A stretch of 33,437 nucleotides of DNA from Lysobacteraceae bacterium (GCA_020201295.1 JAIVHA010000139.1:1-33437); one strand, 5' to 3'; numbered from the stretch's first letter, positions 9,689 to 17,743 are shown. Program-made: numbers and translations. The notes: generated from the sequence alone by a model not told the origin.

Positions 9689-10282
9689 TTAAGCCGGAAA
9701 ATGCCCGTCATTGCGAGGATGCCTTGACCCGAAGGGTAAGGTACACATGATGAAGCCCGAAGGGATTCTATGGGCCAGAAGTGACGCGGCAATCTCCACC
9801 ATGGCGAGGTGGCTGGATTCCTTGGTGAAGCCGGCCGCCACGGCGGGGCTCCAGCGCCTGGCGAGTTCCTTGAGGGTACTCACGTCCAGGTTGCGGTAGT
9901 GGAAGAAGGCTTCCAGGGTGGGCATGCAACGCGCCATGAAGCGGCGATCCTGGCAGATGCTGTTGCCGCACATGGGCGAGGCCTTGGCTGGCACATACTG
10001 CTCCAGGAAGGCGATGGTACGGCGTTCGGCCTCGGCCTCGTCGAGGGTGCTCTGGCGCACCCGCTCGACCAGACCCGACTTGCCGTGCTGGTTGGTATTC
10101 CATTCGTCCATGGTTGACAGCCGATCCTCCGGCTGGTGGATGGCCATGACCGGGCCTTCGGCGAGGATATTCAGCTCGGCATCGGTGACGATGGTGGCGA
10201 TTTCGATGATGTCGTCGTGGTCGGTGTCGAGCCCGGTCATTTCCAGGTCGATCCAGATGAGGTTATTGGCGTTCTGAGGCAT
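9689..10282 (-). CDS. orn: Oligoribonuclease with repeat-derived C-terminus
   Basis: DEDDh 3'-5' exonuclease that degrades 2-5-nt RNAs and pGpG. Residues 1-161 are a clear Orn: IDLE with Asp12 and Glu14, [17 protein letters not shown] with Asp112, [13 protein letters not shown], and SHLAM with His158. After Met161 the family sequence (normally a DDIRES-type helix with the fifth catalytic residue, Asp163) stops. The remaining 36 residues are encoded by a dispersed repeat at about 9704-9798. The position of Asp163 is filled by Glu. The total is 197 residues, against about 181 in E. coli. Activity may be lost or reduced. The start ATG at 10282 is in the standard place. The gene is divergent from the M48 protease gene, 82 nt away. 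Confidence 0.88.
   Translation of the reverse strand: MPQNANNLIWIDLEMTGLDTDHDDIIEIATIVTDAELNILAEGPVMAIHQPEDRLSTMDEWNTNQHGKSGLVERVRQSTLDEAEAERRTIAFLEQYVPAKASPMCGNSICQDRRFMARCMPTLEAFFHYRNLDVSTLKELARRWSPAVAAGFTKESSHLAMVEIAASLLAHRIPSGFIMCTLPFGSRHPRNDGHFPA
9704..9798. repeat. Dispersed repeat of the CCCGTCATTGCGAGGA type inside the 3' end of orn
   Basis: Begins CCCGTCATTGCGAGGA and ends near GTGACGCGGCAATCTCCA, the two ends typical of a widespread intergenic repeat. It contains GAAGCCCGAAGGGATTC and ACCCGAAGGGTAAG segments. The orn reading frame runs through it, giving a foreign C-terminal tail and an ectopic stop at 9689-9691. The right boundary is approximate because it is placed where Orn similarity ends. 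No second copy is seen in this window. Confidence 0.7.
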
Positions 10283-10364
10283 GGTTTTGATGTATCCGGC
10301 GTGGGCTTGAGTTGCATTCTACCAGAGGCTACCCTGCTTACTAAGAAACCCCCGGAATCCGCCC

Positions 10365-11630
10365 ATGAACCGCTTTACCCTGCTCTTCGTCGCCCTGCTG
10401 GGCCTGTCGGTGCTGTTGCGCCTGTGGCTGGCCGGCCGCCACCTGCGCCATGTGGGCGCCCACCGCGCGGCGGTGCCCGAGGCCTTCCGCGAACGCATCT
10501 CCCTGCAGGAACACCAGAAGGCCGCCGACTACACCCGCGCCGGGGTGAAGCTGGGCATGGTGGAACTGCTGTACGGCAGCCTGCTGCTCCTGCTCTGGAC
10601 CCTGGGCGGGGGGCTCGACCTGCTCGGCCGGTGGTGGTACGGGCTCGGGCTCGGTGAAATCCCCACCGGCATCGGCATTCTGGTCAGCGCCTTCCTGATC
10701 ATGGCCCTGCTGGACCTGCCCAGTCAGCTCTACCACACCTTCGTGCTGGAGGATCGCTTCGGCTTCAACCGCACGACGCCCGCCACCTTCCTGGGCGACC
10801 TGCTCAAGCACGGCCTGCTGCTGGCGCTGATCGGCATCCCCCTGGCCTGGGTGGCCCTCACCCTGATGGCAAAGGCCGGCAGCCTCTGGTGGCTGTATCT
10901 CTGGGCGGTATGGGTGGGCTTCAGCCTGTTCATGATGTGGGCCTACCCGGCCTTCATCGCGCCCCTGTTCAACCAGTTCACGCCGCTGGAGGACGAGGCG
11001 CTGCGCACACGCATCCAGCGCCTGCTGGACCAGTGCGGCTTCCGCAGCCAGGGCATCTATGTCATGGACGGCTCGCGCCGTTCCGGCCATGGCAACGCCT
11101 ACTTCACCGGCTTCGGCCGCAACAAGCGCATCGTGTTCTTCGACACCCTGCTGAAGGGCCTGGAGCCGGCGGAGATCGAGGCGGTGCTGGCCCATGAACT
11201 GGGCCACTTCAAGCGCAAGCACGTGCAGAAGCGCCTGCTGTCCATGATGCTCATGAGCCTGGCGGGCCTGGCCCTGCTGGGCTGGCTCGTCGAACAGACC
11301 TGGTTCTATGCAGGCCTGGGGGTGAGCCAGCCCTCCCACGCCATGGCGCTGCTGCTGTTCCTGCTGGTAGCGCCGGTGTTCAGCTTTTTCCTGCAACCCC
11401 TGTTCGCCTTCTGGTCGCGCCGCCACGAGTTCGAGGCCGACGACTTCGCCGCACGCCAGGCCAATGCCCATGATCTCATCAGGGCATTGGTGAAGCTCTA
11501 CCAGGAAAACGCCAGCACCCTGACACCGGACCCGCTATACTCAGCATTCCACGACTCACATCCGCCGGCACCGGTGCGGGTGGCGCACCTGTCATCGCGA
11601 CTGCAACCGGCCTTGGAGGCAACCCCATGA
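10365..11630 (+). CDS. M48 family membrane zinc metalloprotease (Ste24/CAAX protease-like)
   Basis: Inner-membrane metallopeptidase of the M48 family, 421 residues. It has several hydrophobic helices (about residues 5-22, 65-85, 100-120, 145-170, 175-200) before the catalytic motif HELGHFKRKH, with His277, Glu278 and His281. Two more helices follow, then the EFEADDFA motif that supplies the third zinc ligand. Eukaryotic homologues cut CAAX proteins; bacterial ones are thought to act in membrane protein quality control, and the substrate here is unknown. The ATG at 10365 leads directly into the first helix. It overlaps the following cytochrome gene by 4 nt (ATGA). The order orn, M48 protease, pterin dehydratase, rsgA looks like a normal gammaproteobacterial neighbourhood. 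Confidence 0.92.
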   Translation: MNRFTLLFVALLGLSVLLRLWLAGRHLRHVGAHRAAVPEAFRERISLQEHQKAADYTRAGVKLGMVELLYGSLLLLLWTLGGGLDLLGRWWYGLGLGEIPTGIGILVSAFLIMALLDLPSQLYHTFVLEDRFGFNRTTPATFLGDLLKHGLLLALIGIPLAWVALTLMAKAGSLWWLYLWAVWVGFSLFMMWAYPAFIAPLFNQFTPLEDEALRTRIQRLLDQCGFRSQGIYVMDGSRRSGHGNAYFTGFGRNKRIVFFDTLLKGLEPAEIEAVLAHELGHFKRKHVQKRLLSMMLMSLAGLALLGWLVEQTWFYAGLGVSQPSHAMALLLFLLVAPVFSFFLQPLFAFWSRRHEFEADDFAARQANAHDLIRALVKLYQENASTLTPDPLYSAFHDSHPPAPVRVAHLSSRLQPALEATP

Positions 11631-11911
11631 ACAGATTCATCCCTGCGATACTGCTGTCCTCCCTACTGCTCGGCACCAGCCTGCCGTTGGCCGCGGCCGA
11701 TCCCGTCAAGGGCAAGCAACTGCACGACGCCAACTGCGTACGCTGTCACGACAGCGGCGTCTATACCCGTGCCGACCGCCGCATCCAGTCCATGGAGGCG
11801 CTGCACGCCCAGGTGGCGCGTTGCGAACTGACGCTGGACCTGCAATGGTTCGACGAGGATCGGGAAAACGTCGCCGCATACCTCAACGAGGCCTTCTACG
11901 GGTTTCAGTAG
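11627..11911 (+). CDS. Small periplasmic c-type cytochrome
   Basis: A 94-residue secreted monoheme cytochrome. A signal peptide occupies residues 1-24 (MNRFIPAILLSSLLLGTSLP then LAAA). The mature part begins DPVKGKQLHDANCVRCH, where CVRCH is the covalent heme-binding CxxCH motif with His as the axial ligand. A C-terminal helix (ENVAAYLNEAFYGF) resembles the last helix of class I cytochromes. I see no conserved Met ligand in the usual place, so the sixth heme ligand is uncertain. Translation is coupled to the M48 protease gene by a 4-nt overlap. The electron partner cannot be inferred. Confidence 0.88.
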   Translation: MNRFIPAILLSSLLLGTSLPLAAADPVKGKQLHDANCVRCHDSGVYTRADRRIQSMEALHAQVARCELTLDLQWFDEDRENVAAYLNEAFYGFQ

Positions 11912-11926
11912 GGTGAAAAATCGTAT

Positions 11927-12006
11927 TGGCCACGGAAATACACGGAAGAACACGGAAATCCCCAAAATATTGTTTTTTCCGTGTTCTTCCGTGGATTCCG
12001 TGGCCA
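11927..12006. repeat. Long palindromic repeat (CACGGAA family)
   Basis: Inverted repeat with arms of about 30 nt, built from ACACGGAAGAACACGGAA-type units, around an A/T-rich loop (CCCCAAAATATTGT). The outer ends are TGGCCACGGAA and TTCCGTGGCCA. The arms are nearly perfect. It fills the gap between the cytochrome and pterin dehydratase genes and is a different family from the CGCAAAGG repeat at 2561-2635. Confidence 0.9.
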
Positions 12007-12025
12007 TTACTAAGGTTTTCACGCC

Positions 12026-12370
12026 ATGAATGACCTGCTACAACAACATTGCCAGCCCCTGGAAAAAGGCACGCCGCCACTGGATGCGGCGGCCGTCGCG
12101 AAACTGCTGCCGCAACTGGACCAGGACTGGCGGGCCGATGTCGAGCAGGGCACGCTGGTGCGCGAAATCCGCTTCAAGAATTACTACCAGACCATCGCCT
12201 TCGTGAACGCCCTGGCCTGGATCGCCAATCAGGAAGACCACCACCCGGACCTGGAAGTGAGCTACAACCGCTGCACCGTGCACTTCAGCACCCATTCCAT
12301 CGGCGGGCTCTCCTTGAACGATTTCATCTGCGCCGCCCGGCTCGACGCCCTGCGGCCCGGCTCGGACTGA
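12026..12370 (+). CDS. phhB: 4a-hydroxytetrahydrobiopterin dehydratase
   Basis: Pterin-4a-carbinolamine dehydratase, 114 residues, the usual length. It dehydrates the 4a-hydroxy pterin made by phenylalanine hydroxylase. In bacteria lacking that enzyme it has been linked to molybdopterin-related or other pterin pathways. Key motif: NQEDHHPDLEVSYNRCTVHFSTH, containing the paired histidines and the Asp of the active site; the region is followed by GLSLNDFICAARLD. The start ATG at 12026 lies 20 nt after the palindrome and has only a weak ribosome-binding site. No phenylalanine hydroxylase gene is in the window, so the physiological role is open. Confidence 0.93.
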   Translation: MNDLLQQHCQPLEKGTPPLDAAAVAKLLPQLDQDWRADVEQGTLVREIRFKNYYQTIAFVNALAWIANQEDHHPDLEVSYNRCTVHFSTHSIGGLSLNDFICAARLDALRPGSD

Positions 12371-12409
12371 ACCGGCTTCATGCCCCGCCTCTACCGGACC
12401 TGAGCAGCG

Positions 12410-13363
12410 TTGTCCCGCAAGCCCGCGATTCCACGCCGCCCGCGCGACGGCCACAAGACCGGCGCCCGGGACGAACCCGCTGCGCAGACCGGACTGGTGA
12501 TCGTCAACCACGGCCGCGCCGCGCTGGTGGAGGATGAATCCGGAGCGCTCCATCGCTGCACCGCCCGGCGCAACGTGCCGCGCAGCGTCAGCGGCGACCG
12601 GGTACGCTGGGAACCGAGCGGCCGCGGGCAGGGCGTGATCACCGAAGTACTGCCACGCCACACCGTACTGCTGCGTCCCGACGGTCCCGACAAGACCCGC
12701 GCCATGGCCGCCAACCTGGACCGTGTCATCATCGTGGTGGCCACGCGCCCCTCCTTCCCCGATGAATTGCTGGACCGCTACCTGGCCGCCGCCGAGATCA
12801 TCGGCGCCGAACCCCTGCTGGTGGTGAACAAGGCGGACCTGCTGGACGAAGGCGGGCGCTTCGCCATGGCCGAGCGGCTGCGGCCCTTCGAGGCCATCGG
12901 CTACCGGGCGCTGTTCACCAGCAGCCTCGACCGCGACGGTTTGAAAGACCTGCACGAGGCCCTGCGTGGTCACACCTGCATGCTGGTGGGTCAATCGGGG
13001 GTAGGCAAGTCGTCCCTGGTGCAGGCCCTGCTGCCGGATCTGGAAATCCGCACCGGCGCCCTCTCGGAGGCCACCGGCCAGGGTTGCCACACCACCACGG
13101 TGGCCACGCTCTACCACCTGCCCGACGGCGGTGATCTCATCGATTCACCCGGCGTGCGGGATTTCGATCTGTGGACCTGCGATCCGGTGGAGGTCTCCCA
13201 CGGCTTCCGGGAATTCCGCGACTATCTCGGCCAGTGTCGCTTCCACAACTGCCGGCATCTCAGCGAGCCGGGTTGCGCCATTCAGGAGGCGGCACGCAGT
13301 GGCGCCATCGCGGCGCGGCGGCTGGAGAGTTATCGCAGGATCGTGCAGGCAGAGGTGCCGTAG
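12410..13363 (+). CDS. rsgA: Ribosome small-subunit GTPase RsgA
   Basis: Circularly permuted GTPase that helps late maturation of the 30S subunit. The 317-residue protein has an N-terminal OB fold (residues about 30-95), then the GTPase motifs in permuted order: G4 NKAD, then G1 GQSGVGKSSL, then G3 DSPGVRDF. A C-terminal zinc module carries CRFHNCRHLSEPGC. The start used is TTG at 12410, since no in-frame ATG fits; the basic leader MSRKPAIPRRPRDGHK is typical of the family. Only a weak GAGCAG precedes it. It is 39 nt after the pterin dehydratase gene and probably cotranscribed. Confidence 0.95.
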   Translation: MSRKPAIPRRPRDGHKTGARDEPAAQTGLVIVNHGRAALVEDESGALHRCTARRNVPRSVSGDRVRWEPSGRGQGVITEVLPRHTVLLRPDGPDKTRAMAANLDRVIIVVATRPSFPDELLDRYLAAAEIIGAEPLLVVNKADLLDEGGRFAMAERLRPFEAIGYRALFTSSLDRDGLKDLHEALRGHTCMLVGQSGVGKSSLVQALLPDLEIRTGALSEATGQGCHTTTVATLYHLPDGGDLIDSPGVRDFDLWTCDPVEVSHGFREFRDYLGQCRFHNCRHLSEPGCAIQEAARSGAIAARRLESYRRIVQAEVP

Positions 13364-13382
13364 AAAAGCGGCCGGATAATGC

Positions 13383-13443
13383 GTAGGAGCGGGCTCTGCC
13401 CGCGAACCGGCTGGGCAACTTCGCGGGCAGAGCCCGCTCCTAC
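13383..13443. repeat. Palindromic repeat, GTAGGAGCGGGC family
   Basis: Perfect inverted repeat with 24-nt arms (GTAGGAGCGGGCTCTGCC... and its complement) and a 13-nt loop. It sits between the convergent rsgA and DUF2892 genes. It is related in its outer GTAGGAGCGG motif to the elements at 19273-19381. It could fold in transcripts from both sides. Confidence 0.92.
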
Positions 13444-13454
13444 AGGTGATAGGG

Positions 13455-13637
13455 TTACTTGCTGGTCTTGACCCCGATGAGGCTGTAGGTCGGGCACCAG
13501 CCGATCAGTGCCGTGGCCAGCGGGATAATGCCGATCCAGCCCCACATGGTCTGGGGTCCCACGAAGACCAGTGCGATCAACACCAGCCCCACCACGATGC
13601 GGATCCCACGATCCACCGAACCCATATTCTGTGTCAT
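13455..13637 (-). CDS. DUF2892 (YgaP-like) inner-membrane protein
   Basis: A 60-residue membrane protein. It begins MTQNMGSVDRGIRIVVGLVL, in which the N-terminal GxxDRxIR motif is typical of the YgaP-type transmembrane domain (DUF2892), and has two hydrophobic helices (about residues 14-28 and 31-45). The tail contains GWCPTYSLIGVKT, where the conserved Cys-Pro occurs in many family members. AGAGG lies 9 nt before the ATG. Function is unknown; in larger relatives the domain is fused to rhodanese. It stands alone here. Confidence 0.88.
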   Translation of the reverse strand: MTQNMGSVDRGIRIVVGLVLIALVFVGPQTMWGWIGIIPLATALIGWCPTYSLIGVKTSK

Positions 13638-13713
13638 GACACATACCTCTTGTGAATGATACTTTCAGCGTACACCCGCTGAACCCCCACCATCAAGCAA
13701 AAGCTCCTGTACC

Positions 13714-14058
13714 TCAACCCGGCGGCCAGTGCATGGCGCGTCCGGCCAGCAGATGCAGATGTATGTGAAACACCGATTGCCCCGCCTCGGCGTTGCAGTT
13801 GATCACCGTGCGGTAGCCACGCTCGGCCAACCCTTCCTGCTCCGCCACTTTTTTGGCCGCCAGGAACAGCTTGCCCATGAGGGCGGCATGGGTTTCGTCC
13901 AGGTCGTTGAGCGTGGCCAGGTGCAGTTTGGGAATGACCAGCACGTGCAGCGGCGCCTGGGGATTGAGGTCGCGGAAGGCCAGCACATCCTCGTCCTCGT
14001 AGACCACGTCAGGCTTGATCTCGCCCTTCACCATGCGGCAGAACAGACAGTCGCTCAT
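13714..14058 (-). CDS. hinT: HIT family (histidine triad) nucleotide-binding protein
   Basis: A 114-residue cytosolic HIT protein, likely a purine nucleoside phosphoramidase of the HinT branch. Features: MSDCLFCRMVKGEI with the CxxC of the N-terminus, DLNPQAPLHVLVIPK, and the catalytic triad HIHLHLL near residues 98-104. The total length matches HinT. A strong AAGGGGAA lies upstream of the ATG at 14058. It is separated from the DUF2892 gene by a 76-nt gap and from the next gene by a palindromic repeat. Confidence 0.95.
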   Translation of the reverse strand: MSDCLFCRMVKGEIKPDVVYEDEDVLAFRDLNPQAPLHVLVIPKLHLATLNDLDETHAALMGKLFLAAKKVAEQEGLAERGYRTVINCNAEAGQSVFHIHLHLLAGRAMHWPPG

Positions 14059-14086
14059 GCGTTTCCCCTTTGATCATGGATGAAAA

Positions 14087-14160
14087 CCTGTCGGGCTGAA
14101 GCCCGACCTACCAATATCCAGGCCGATGAATTGTTGTAGGTCGGGCTTCAGCCCGACAGG
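14087..14160. repeat. Palindromic repeat, GTCGGGCTGAAGCCCGAC family (copy 2)
   Basis: Perfect inverted repeat with 25-nt arms (14087-14111 and 14136-14160) and a 24-nt spacer. The arms share CTGTCGGGCTGAAGCCCGACC-type sequence with the copy at 3144-3217, while the spacers differ. It lies between a small hypothetical gene and hinT, both on the minus strand. Confidence 0.93.
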
Positions 14161-14183
14161 TCCTTGCACAAGCCTAGCAAAAA

Positions 14184-14561
14184 TCAGACGAAGGCATCCA
14201 CGCTGCGGCCGTGGGTGAAGGCCTGGCGAGGTTCGGGCTGGGTGTTGTTGAGATAGAGACCGAGAGCCTGGCGGTTGCTGGCGGAAAGGCCGGCGCGAAC
14301 CGCGCCGCGCTGCGCTTCCGCGCTGCCGGCTTGGTACTGGCGGCTGTCGAGGAAATCCTGGGTGGACTGGCCATGGACCGGACGGTGGCGCAGCAGCTCA
14401 CCCTCCATGGCCGGCTCCGCCGCGCGCGGCCGGCGCGGCGGCTCGCGCCCGCTGGGACCGGCCGGCTCCACGGGCCGCGGCCCGGCCTCCCGCTGGGCCG
14501 GGCCGGTGTGCGGGTACGCGGGGCGTCCCGGGGTGATCGCGGAAAGGCGGCCGATATCCAT
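14184..14561 (-). CDS. Hypothetical protein upstream of the recR stop
   Basis: A 125-residue protein that I do not recognise. The N-terminal half is rich in Pro, Arg and Gly and probably disordered (residues about 10-55). The C-terminal half is more ordered in appearance and ends NTQPEPRQAFTHGRSVDAFV. There is no signal peptide or membrane helix. AGGGAGGA about 10 nt before the ATG supports translation. It starts 27 nt after recR and is probably the last gene of a dnaX-ybaB-recR transcript. Coding is supported by the ribosome-binding site and operon position more than by homology. Confidence 0.6.
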   Translation of the reverse strand: MDIGRLSAITPGRPAYPHTGPAQREAGPRPVEPAGPSGREPPRRPRAAEPAMEGELLRHRPVHGQSTQDFLDSRQYQAGSAEAQRGAVRAGLSASNRQALGLYLNNTQPEPRQAFTHGRSVDAFV

Positions 14562-14588
14562 GCTGGCCGAAGTCCTCCCTAGTGAAGG

Positions 14589-15185
14589 TTACAGCTCCCG
14601 GCGCCCGGCAAAGGCGTGGGAGAGAGTCCCGCCATCGATGTATTCTAGCTCCCCGCCCAGGGGCACGCCATGGGCGATGCGCGTGGCGCGGATGCCACGC
14701 GCGCGGGCCATTTCCCCCAGGTAATGGGCCGTGGCCTCGCCCTCCACGGTGGGATTGGTGGCCAGGATCATCTCCCGCACCTCGCCCTGGTCCAGGCGCG
14801 CCGCCAGCTGGTCGAGACCCAGTTCCTCGGGGCCGATACCGTCCAGCGGCGACAGATGGCCCATGAGCACGAAATAGAGACCCTGAAACCCGGTCGATTG
14901 TTCCACCGCCTGCACATCCGCCGGGCTTTCCACCACGCACAGCAGGCTGCGATCACGGCCGGCGCGACTGCACAGGACACAGACCTCCGCCTCGGTAAGG
15001 GTGCGGCAGTCACGGCAATGGCCGATCTGCTCCACCGCCTCGACCAGCGCCGCGGCCAGGCGCCGGCCGCCGTCGCGGTCACGCTCCAGGATCTGGAAGG
15101 CCATGCGCTGGGCTGACTTGGGGCCGACGCCGGGCAGACAGCGCAGCGCCTCGATGAGCTGCGCGATGAGGGGGGAGACGCTCAC
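14589..15185 (-). CDS. recR: Recombination mediator protein RecR
   Basis: RecFOR-pathway protein that loads RecA at gaps; forms a ring clamp with RecO. The 198 residues match the family. The N-terminal helix-hairpin-helix contains [18 protein letters not shown] four-cysteine zinc finger is at Cys57, Cys60, Cys69 and Cys72. A Toprim domain follows ([14 protein letters not shown] ... [16 protein letters not shown]), then the C-terminal Walker-B-like part with [16 protein letters not shown]. The start is GTG at 15185, 6 nt after the ybaB stop, so translation is coupled. The gene order dnaX-ybaB-recR is the conserved bacterial order. Confidence 0.96.
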   Translation of the reverse strand: MSVSPLIAQLIEALRCLPGVGPKSAQRMAFQILERDRDGGRRLAAALVEAVEQIGHCRDCRTLTEAEVCVLCSRAGRDRSLLCVVESPADVQAVEQSTGFQGLYFVLMGHLSPLDGIGPEELGLDQLAARLDQGEVREMILATNPTVEGEATAHYLGEMARARGIRATRIAHGVPLGGELEYIDGGTLSHAFAGRREL

Positions 15186-15191
15186 CGGGTA

Positions 15192-15515
15192 TCAGAAGGG
15201 CATCTTGAAGCCGGCGGGCAGGTTCATGCCCGCCGTGAGCCCGGACATGCGCTCCTGGGTGGTGCTCTCCACCTTGTGCACCGCATCGTTCACCGCCGCG
15301 GCCACCAGGTCTTCCAGCATGTCCTTGTCGTCGGCCAGCAGGCTGTCGTCGATGCTGACACGGCGCACTTCGTGACGTCCGGTCATCACCACCTTCACCA
15401 GGCCGCCACCGGACTCGCCGCTGACTTCCAGGTTGGCCAGTTCCGCCTGGGCCTTCTGCAGGTTTTCCTGCATGGCCTGGGCCTGTTTCATGATGTTTCC
15501 AAGACCACCTTTCAT
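15192..15515 (-). CDS. ybaB: YbaB/EbfC family nucleoid-associated protein
   Basis: Small DNA-binding dimeric protein, 107 residues, usual length. Begins [20 protein letters not shown], a Gln-rich helix with the family's characteristic MKQAQ motif. A beta-sheet part follows ([23 protein letters not shown]) and a C-terminal helix with [24 protein letters not shown] precedes the ATG. It lies between dnaX and recR and is likely cotranscribed with them. Its role in the cell is not settled; DNA binding and nucleoid association are established for homologues. Confidence 0.95.
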   Translation of the reverse strand: MKGGLGNIMKQAQAMQENLQKAQAELANLEVSGESGGGLVKVVMTGRHEVRRVSIDDSLLADDKDMLEDLVAAAVNDAVHKVESTTQERMSGLTAGMNLPAGFKMPF

Positions 15516-15550
15516 TGCTTCACCTCGTAGTCATCAAGAGAGCATTCATG

Positions 15551-15653
15551 CACCCCCTCTCCCCCGCGGGGGAGAGGGCCGGGGTGAGGGGGGGAACGGG
15601 CAGGCTTCCTACCCTTACCCTCACCCTGTCCCTCTCCCAAAGGGAGAGGGAAC
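15551..15653. repeat. Repeat pair with CCCTCTCCC / GGGAGAGGG palindromes
   Basis: Two short palindromes, CCCTCTCCCCCGCGGGGGAGAGGG at the left end and CCCTCTCCCAAAGGGAGAGGG at the right end, flank GGGGTGAGGG and CCCTCACCC segments that can also pair with each other. The whole folds as a cloverleaf-like structure. It lies in the 199-nt gap between dnaX and ybaB and is the only content I see there. Palindromes of this type are common in environmental proteobacterial genomes. Confidence 0.85.
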
Positions 15654-15714
15654 GTACTTTGAAACGTCCGGAAGCAAGCACCCGTTGAACAACAAAACAT
15701 CCCTTGCTTCCGTC

Positions 15715-17382
15715 TCAGGCATCCAGTGGCCGGATGGTATCGCTGCGCACCTGGGCGCCGAACACCTCCTGCAGGGCCTGCACATTGGCATCCTCGGCAA
15801 TGGCCTTCACCGCCGCCTGCTGGCGTTCGTCACTGGCGCGCGCCTGCAGCCGGGCCGGGGTTTCCACCGCCGGGCCGGTGATGTCGACGACCACCCGCAC
15901 CGCCTCGCCCAGCCAGGCCGCCAGGGCCTGCGCCAGGCGCTGCTCGCGCTCCTTGCTGTAGAGCTGCTTGCAGGCGGGCTCCAGGGCCAGGCGCACCTGG
16001 CCATCGGCCACGTCCACCAGGGCGCAGTTCTGCGCCAGCTCCCGGACCACCCCACCCAGTTCCAGGGTGGCCACCACCTCGCACCAATTCTCCGGACCCA
16101 GGACACGATCGGCAGCCGGTGCCGGTCGGGGGGGGACGGGCGCGGCTTCCGTCACAGGAACCGATGCAGCCGGCGTGGCAGGACGTGCCGGGGCGGCGGA
16201 CCGGGGCCCGAGGGCCGCGCGGGCGGCCGCCGCACCGCGAGCCGGGCCACCCGCTGTCGCCGGCGCGCTGCCCGCGGGCGTAGCCGGTACGGCGCCGGCC
16301 GCCGGCCGGAAGGCCAGCATGCGCAGCAGCACCATTTCCAGACCACCACGGGCATCGGGCGCCAGGGGCAGGTCGCGGCGGCCGATGAGACCGATCTGGT
16401 AATAGAGCTGCACGTCCTCAGGCGCCAGGGCCTGGGCCAGCTCCAGCACCGCCTCACGGTGGTCCAGGCTCTCATCCAGGGCCTCGGGCACCGCCTGGGC
16501 CAGGGCCACCTGCTGCAGCAGGGTCAGCAACTCGGCCAGCAGGCCGGCGAAATCGGGCACCTGCTGGGCGGCCTGCTCCACCGCCGCCAGCACCGCGGCG
16601 GCATCATTCGCCGCCAGGGCATGCAACAGGCGCAATACATGATCGTGCTCCAGAGTGCCCAGCATGGCACGCACCTCCGCCTCGCGCACCGCGCCGCCGC
16701 CATAGGCGATGGCCTGGTCGAGCAGGCTGAGGGCGTCGCGCATGCTGCCGTCGGCGGCCCGGCTCAGCAACTTCAGCGCCGGCGCCTCGGCCTCGATGGC
16801 CTCGCGCCCGAGGATGTCCTCGAGGTGCGCGGTGATGCGGTCCAGGGGCAGGCGCTTGAGGTTGAACTGCAGGCAGCGCGACAGGATGGTCACCGGCAGC
16901 TTCTGCGGGTCGGTGGTGGCGAGCAGGAACTTCACATGGGGCGGCGGCTCCTCCAGGGTCTTCAACAGGGCGTTGAAGCTGTGGTTGGAGAACATGTGCA
17001 CTTCGTCGATGAGGTAGACCTTGTAGCGGCCGCGGCTGGGTGCGTACTGCACGTTCTCCAGCAGCTCGCGGGTCTCGTCCACCTTGGTGCGCGAGGCGGC
17101 ATCCACCTCGATGAGGTCCACGAAGCGGCCGGCGTCGATCTCGGTGCAGGCGGAGCAGACACCACAGGGCTCCGAGGTGACACCCTTGTCGCAGTTGAGG
17201 GACTTGGCCAGGATCCGGGCGATGGTGGTCTTGCCCACGCCGCGGGTGCCGGTGAACAGGTAGGCATGGTGCAGGCGATCGTTGTCCAGCGCATTCACCA
17301 GGGCGCGCAGCACGTGCTCCTGCCCCACCATTTCATGGAAGTTGCGCGGGCGCCATTTGCGCGCCAGAACCTGGTAACTCAT
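15715..17382 (-). CDS. dnaX: DNA polymerase III subunit tau (gamma/tau)
   Basis: Clamp-loader ATPase of the replicative polymerase, 555 residues (E. coli tau is 643). Begins MSYQVLARKWRPRNFHEMVG. Walker A is GTRGVGKT at 45-52, zinc-binding Cys are at 64, 73, 76 and 79, and Walker B VYLIDE at 122-127; the SRC sensor motif follows near 168. Residues about 370-430 are a low-complexity Ala/Pro/Arg linker, and the C-terminal part matches the tau domain that contacts polymerase and helicase. I see no A-run slippery site on the coding strand, so a gamma form by frameshift is not evident. A TATAAT-type -10 lies at 17445-17450. Confidence 0.96.
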   Translation of the reverse strand: MSYQVLARKWRPRNFHEMVGQEHVLRALVNALDNDRLHHAYLFTGTRGVGKTTIARILAKSLNCDKGVTSEPCGVCSACTEIDAGRFVDLIEVDAASRTKVDETRELLENVQYAPSRGRYKVYLIDEVHMFSNHSFNALLKTLEEPPPHVKFLLATTDPQKLPVTILSRCLQFNLKRLPLDRITAHLEDILGREAIEAEAPALKLLSRAADGSMRDALSLLDQAIAYGGGAVREAEVRAMLGTLEHDHVLRLLHALAANDAAAVLAAVEQAAQQVPDFAGLLAELLTLLQQVALAQAVPEALDESLDHREAVLELAQALAPEDVQLYYQIGLIGRRDLPLAPDARGGLEMVLLRMLAFRPAAGAVPATPAGSAPATAGGPARGAAAARAALGPRSAAPARPATPAASVPVTEAAPVPPRPAPAADRVLGPENWCEVVATLELGGVVRELAQNCALVDVADGQVRLALEPACKQLYSKEREQRLAQALAAWLGEAVRVVVDITGPAVETPARLQARASDERQQAAVKAIAEDANVQALQEVFGAQVRSDTIRPLDA

Positions 17383-17444
17383 CGCCGTCTGCTCTCGAAC
17401 CGGCCCCGTCGGCCGTTGCCGTCAGGGTAACATGCTGAGCGGGG

Positions 17445-17450
17445 ATTATA
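17445..17450 (-). promoter_or_regulatory. Candidate -10 element for dnaX
   Basis: On the minus strand the sequence reads GGGTATAATCCCC, a perfect TATAAT about 60 nt before the dnaX start codon and just downstream of ffs. No convincing -35 is found at 16-18 nt, so either an extended -10 or a chance match is possible. Confidence 0.45.
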
Positions 17451-17477
17451 CCCAAGCCAACGGCCCGGGGAGGAATA

Positions 17478-17578
17478 GGTGGCAACCTGCACCAGCCACA
17501 CCCCGGCGCCCGAGTCCACTGCTGCCGCTGCTCCCTTCCGGGCCTGACGGGGTTCACAGTCTGTCGTCGCGAGGGGAC
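17478..17578 (-). ncRNA. ffs: 4.5S RNA (signal recognition particle RNA, bacterial small type)
   Basis: On the minus strand the apical SRP domain is clear: GTCAGGCCCGGAAGGGAGCA, with the GGAA tetraloop and the conserved asymmetric internal loop (the AGCAGC side), flanked by CTGTGAACCCC on the 5' side and GCCGGGGTGTGGCTGG on the 3' side that complete the hairpin. This RNA binds Ffh to form the SRP that targets inner-membrane proteins to FtsY and SecYEG. Its place immediately upstream of dnaX is the usual one in gammaproteobacteria. The ends are approximate. TATGGT at 17593-17598 may be its -10 element. Confidence 0.9.
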
Positions 17579-17743
17579 CGGCACAGGTCACCATAACGGG
17601 TGGGTTCATGCACTGAGGGGCGCCAGGAACCACGGCAGCGAACAACGCTGCAAGGCAAGCGGGGCATTCTCCACCATGCCTGGCTGTATTTCAATGCGGC
17701 TGCCCAACTGGCTGTAATACTTCCGATTACATGCCCGCAGCCA

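Noticed and set aside
8086-9792. 568-codon minus-strand frame opposite the RND permease
   Set aside because: Shadow rich in His, Gln and Gly; the permease is certain.
15715-17382. Programmed frameshift in dnaX producing gamma
   Set aside because: I looked for an A AAA AAG-type slippery run on the coding strand and saw none, so only the full tau product is annotated.
15433-17430. Long plus-strand open frame opposite dnaX
   Set aside because: Its composition (Gln, His, Gly and Leu rich, no motifs) is that of an antisense shadow; dnaX on the minus strand has full family similarity.
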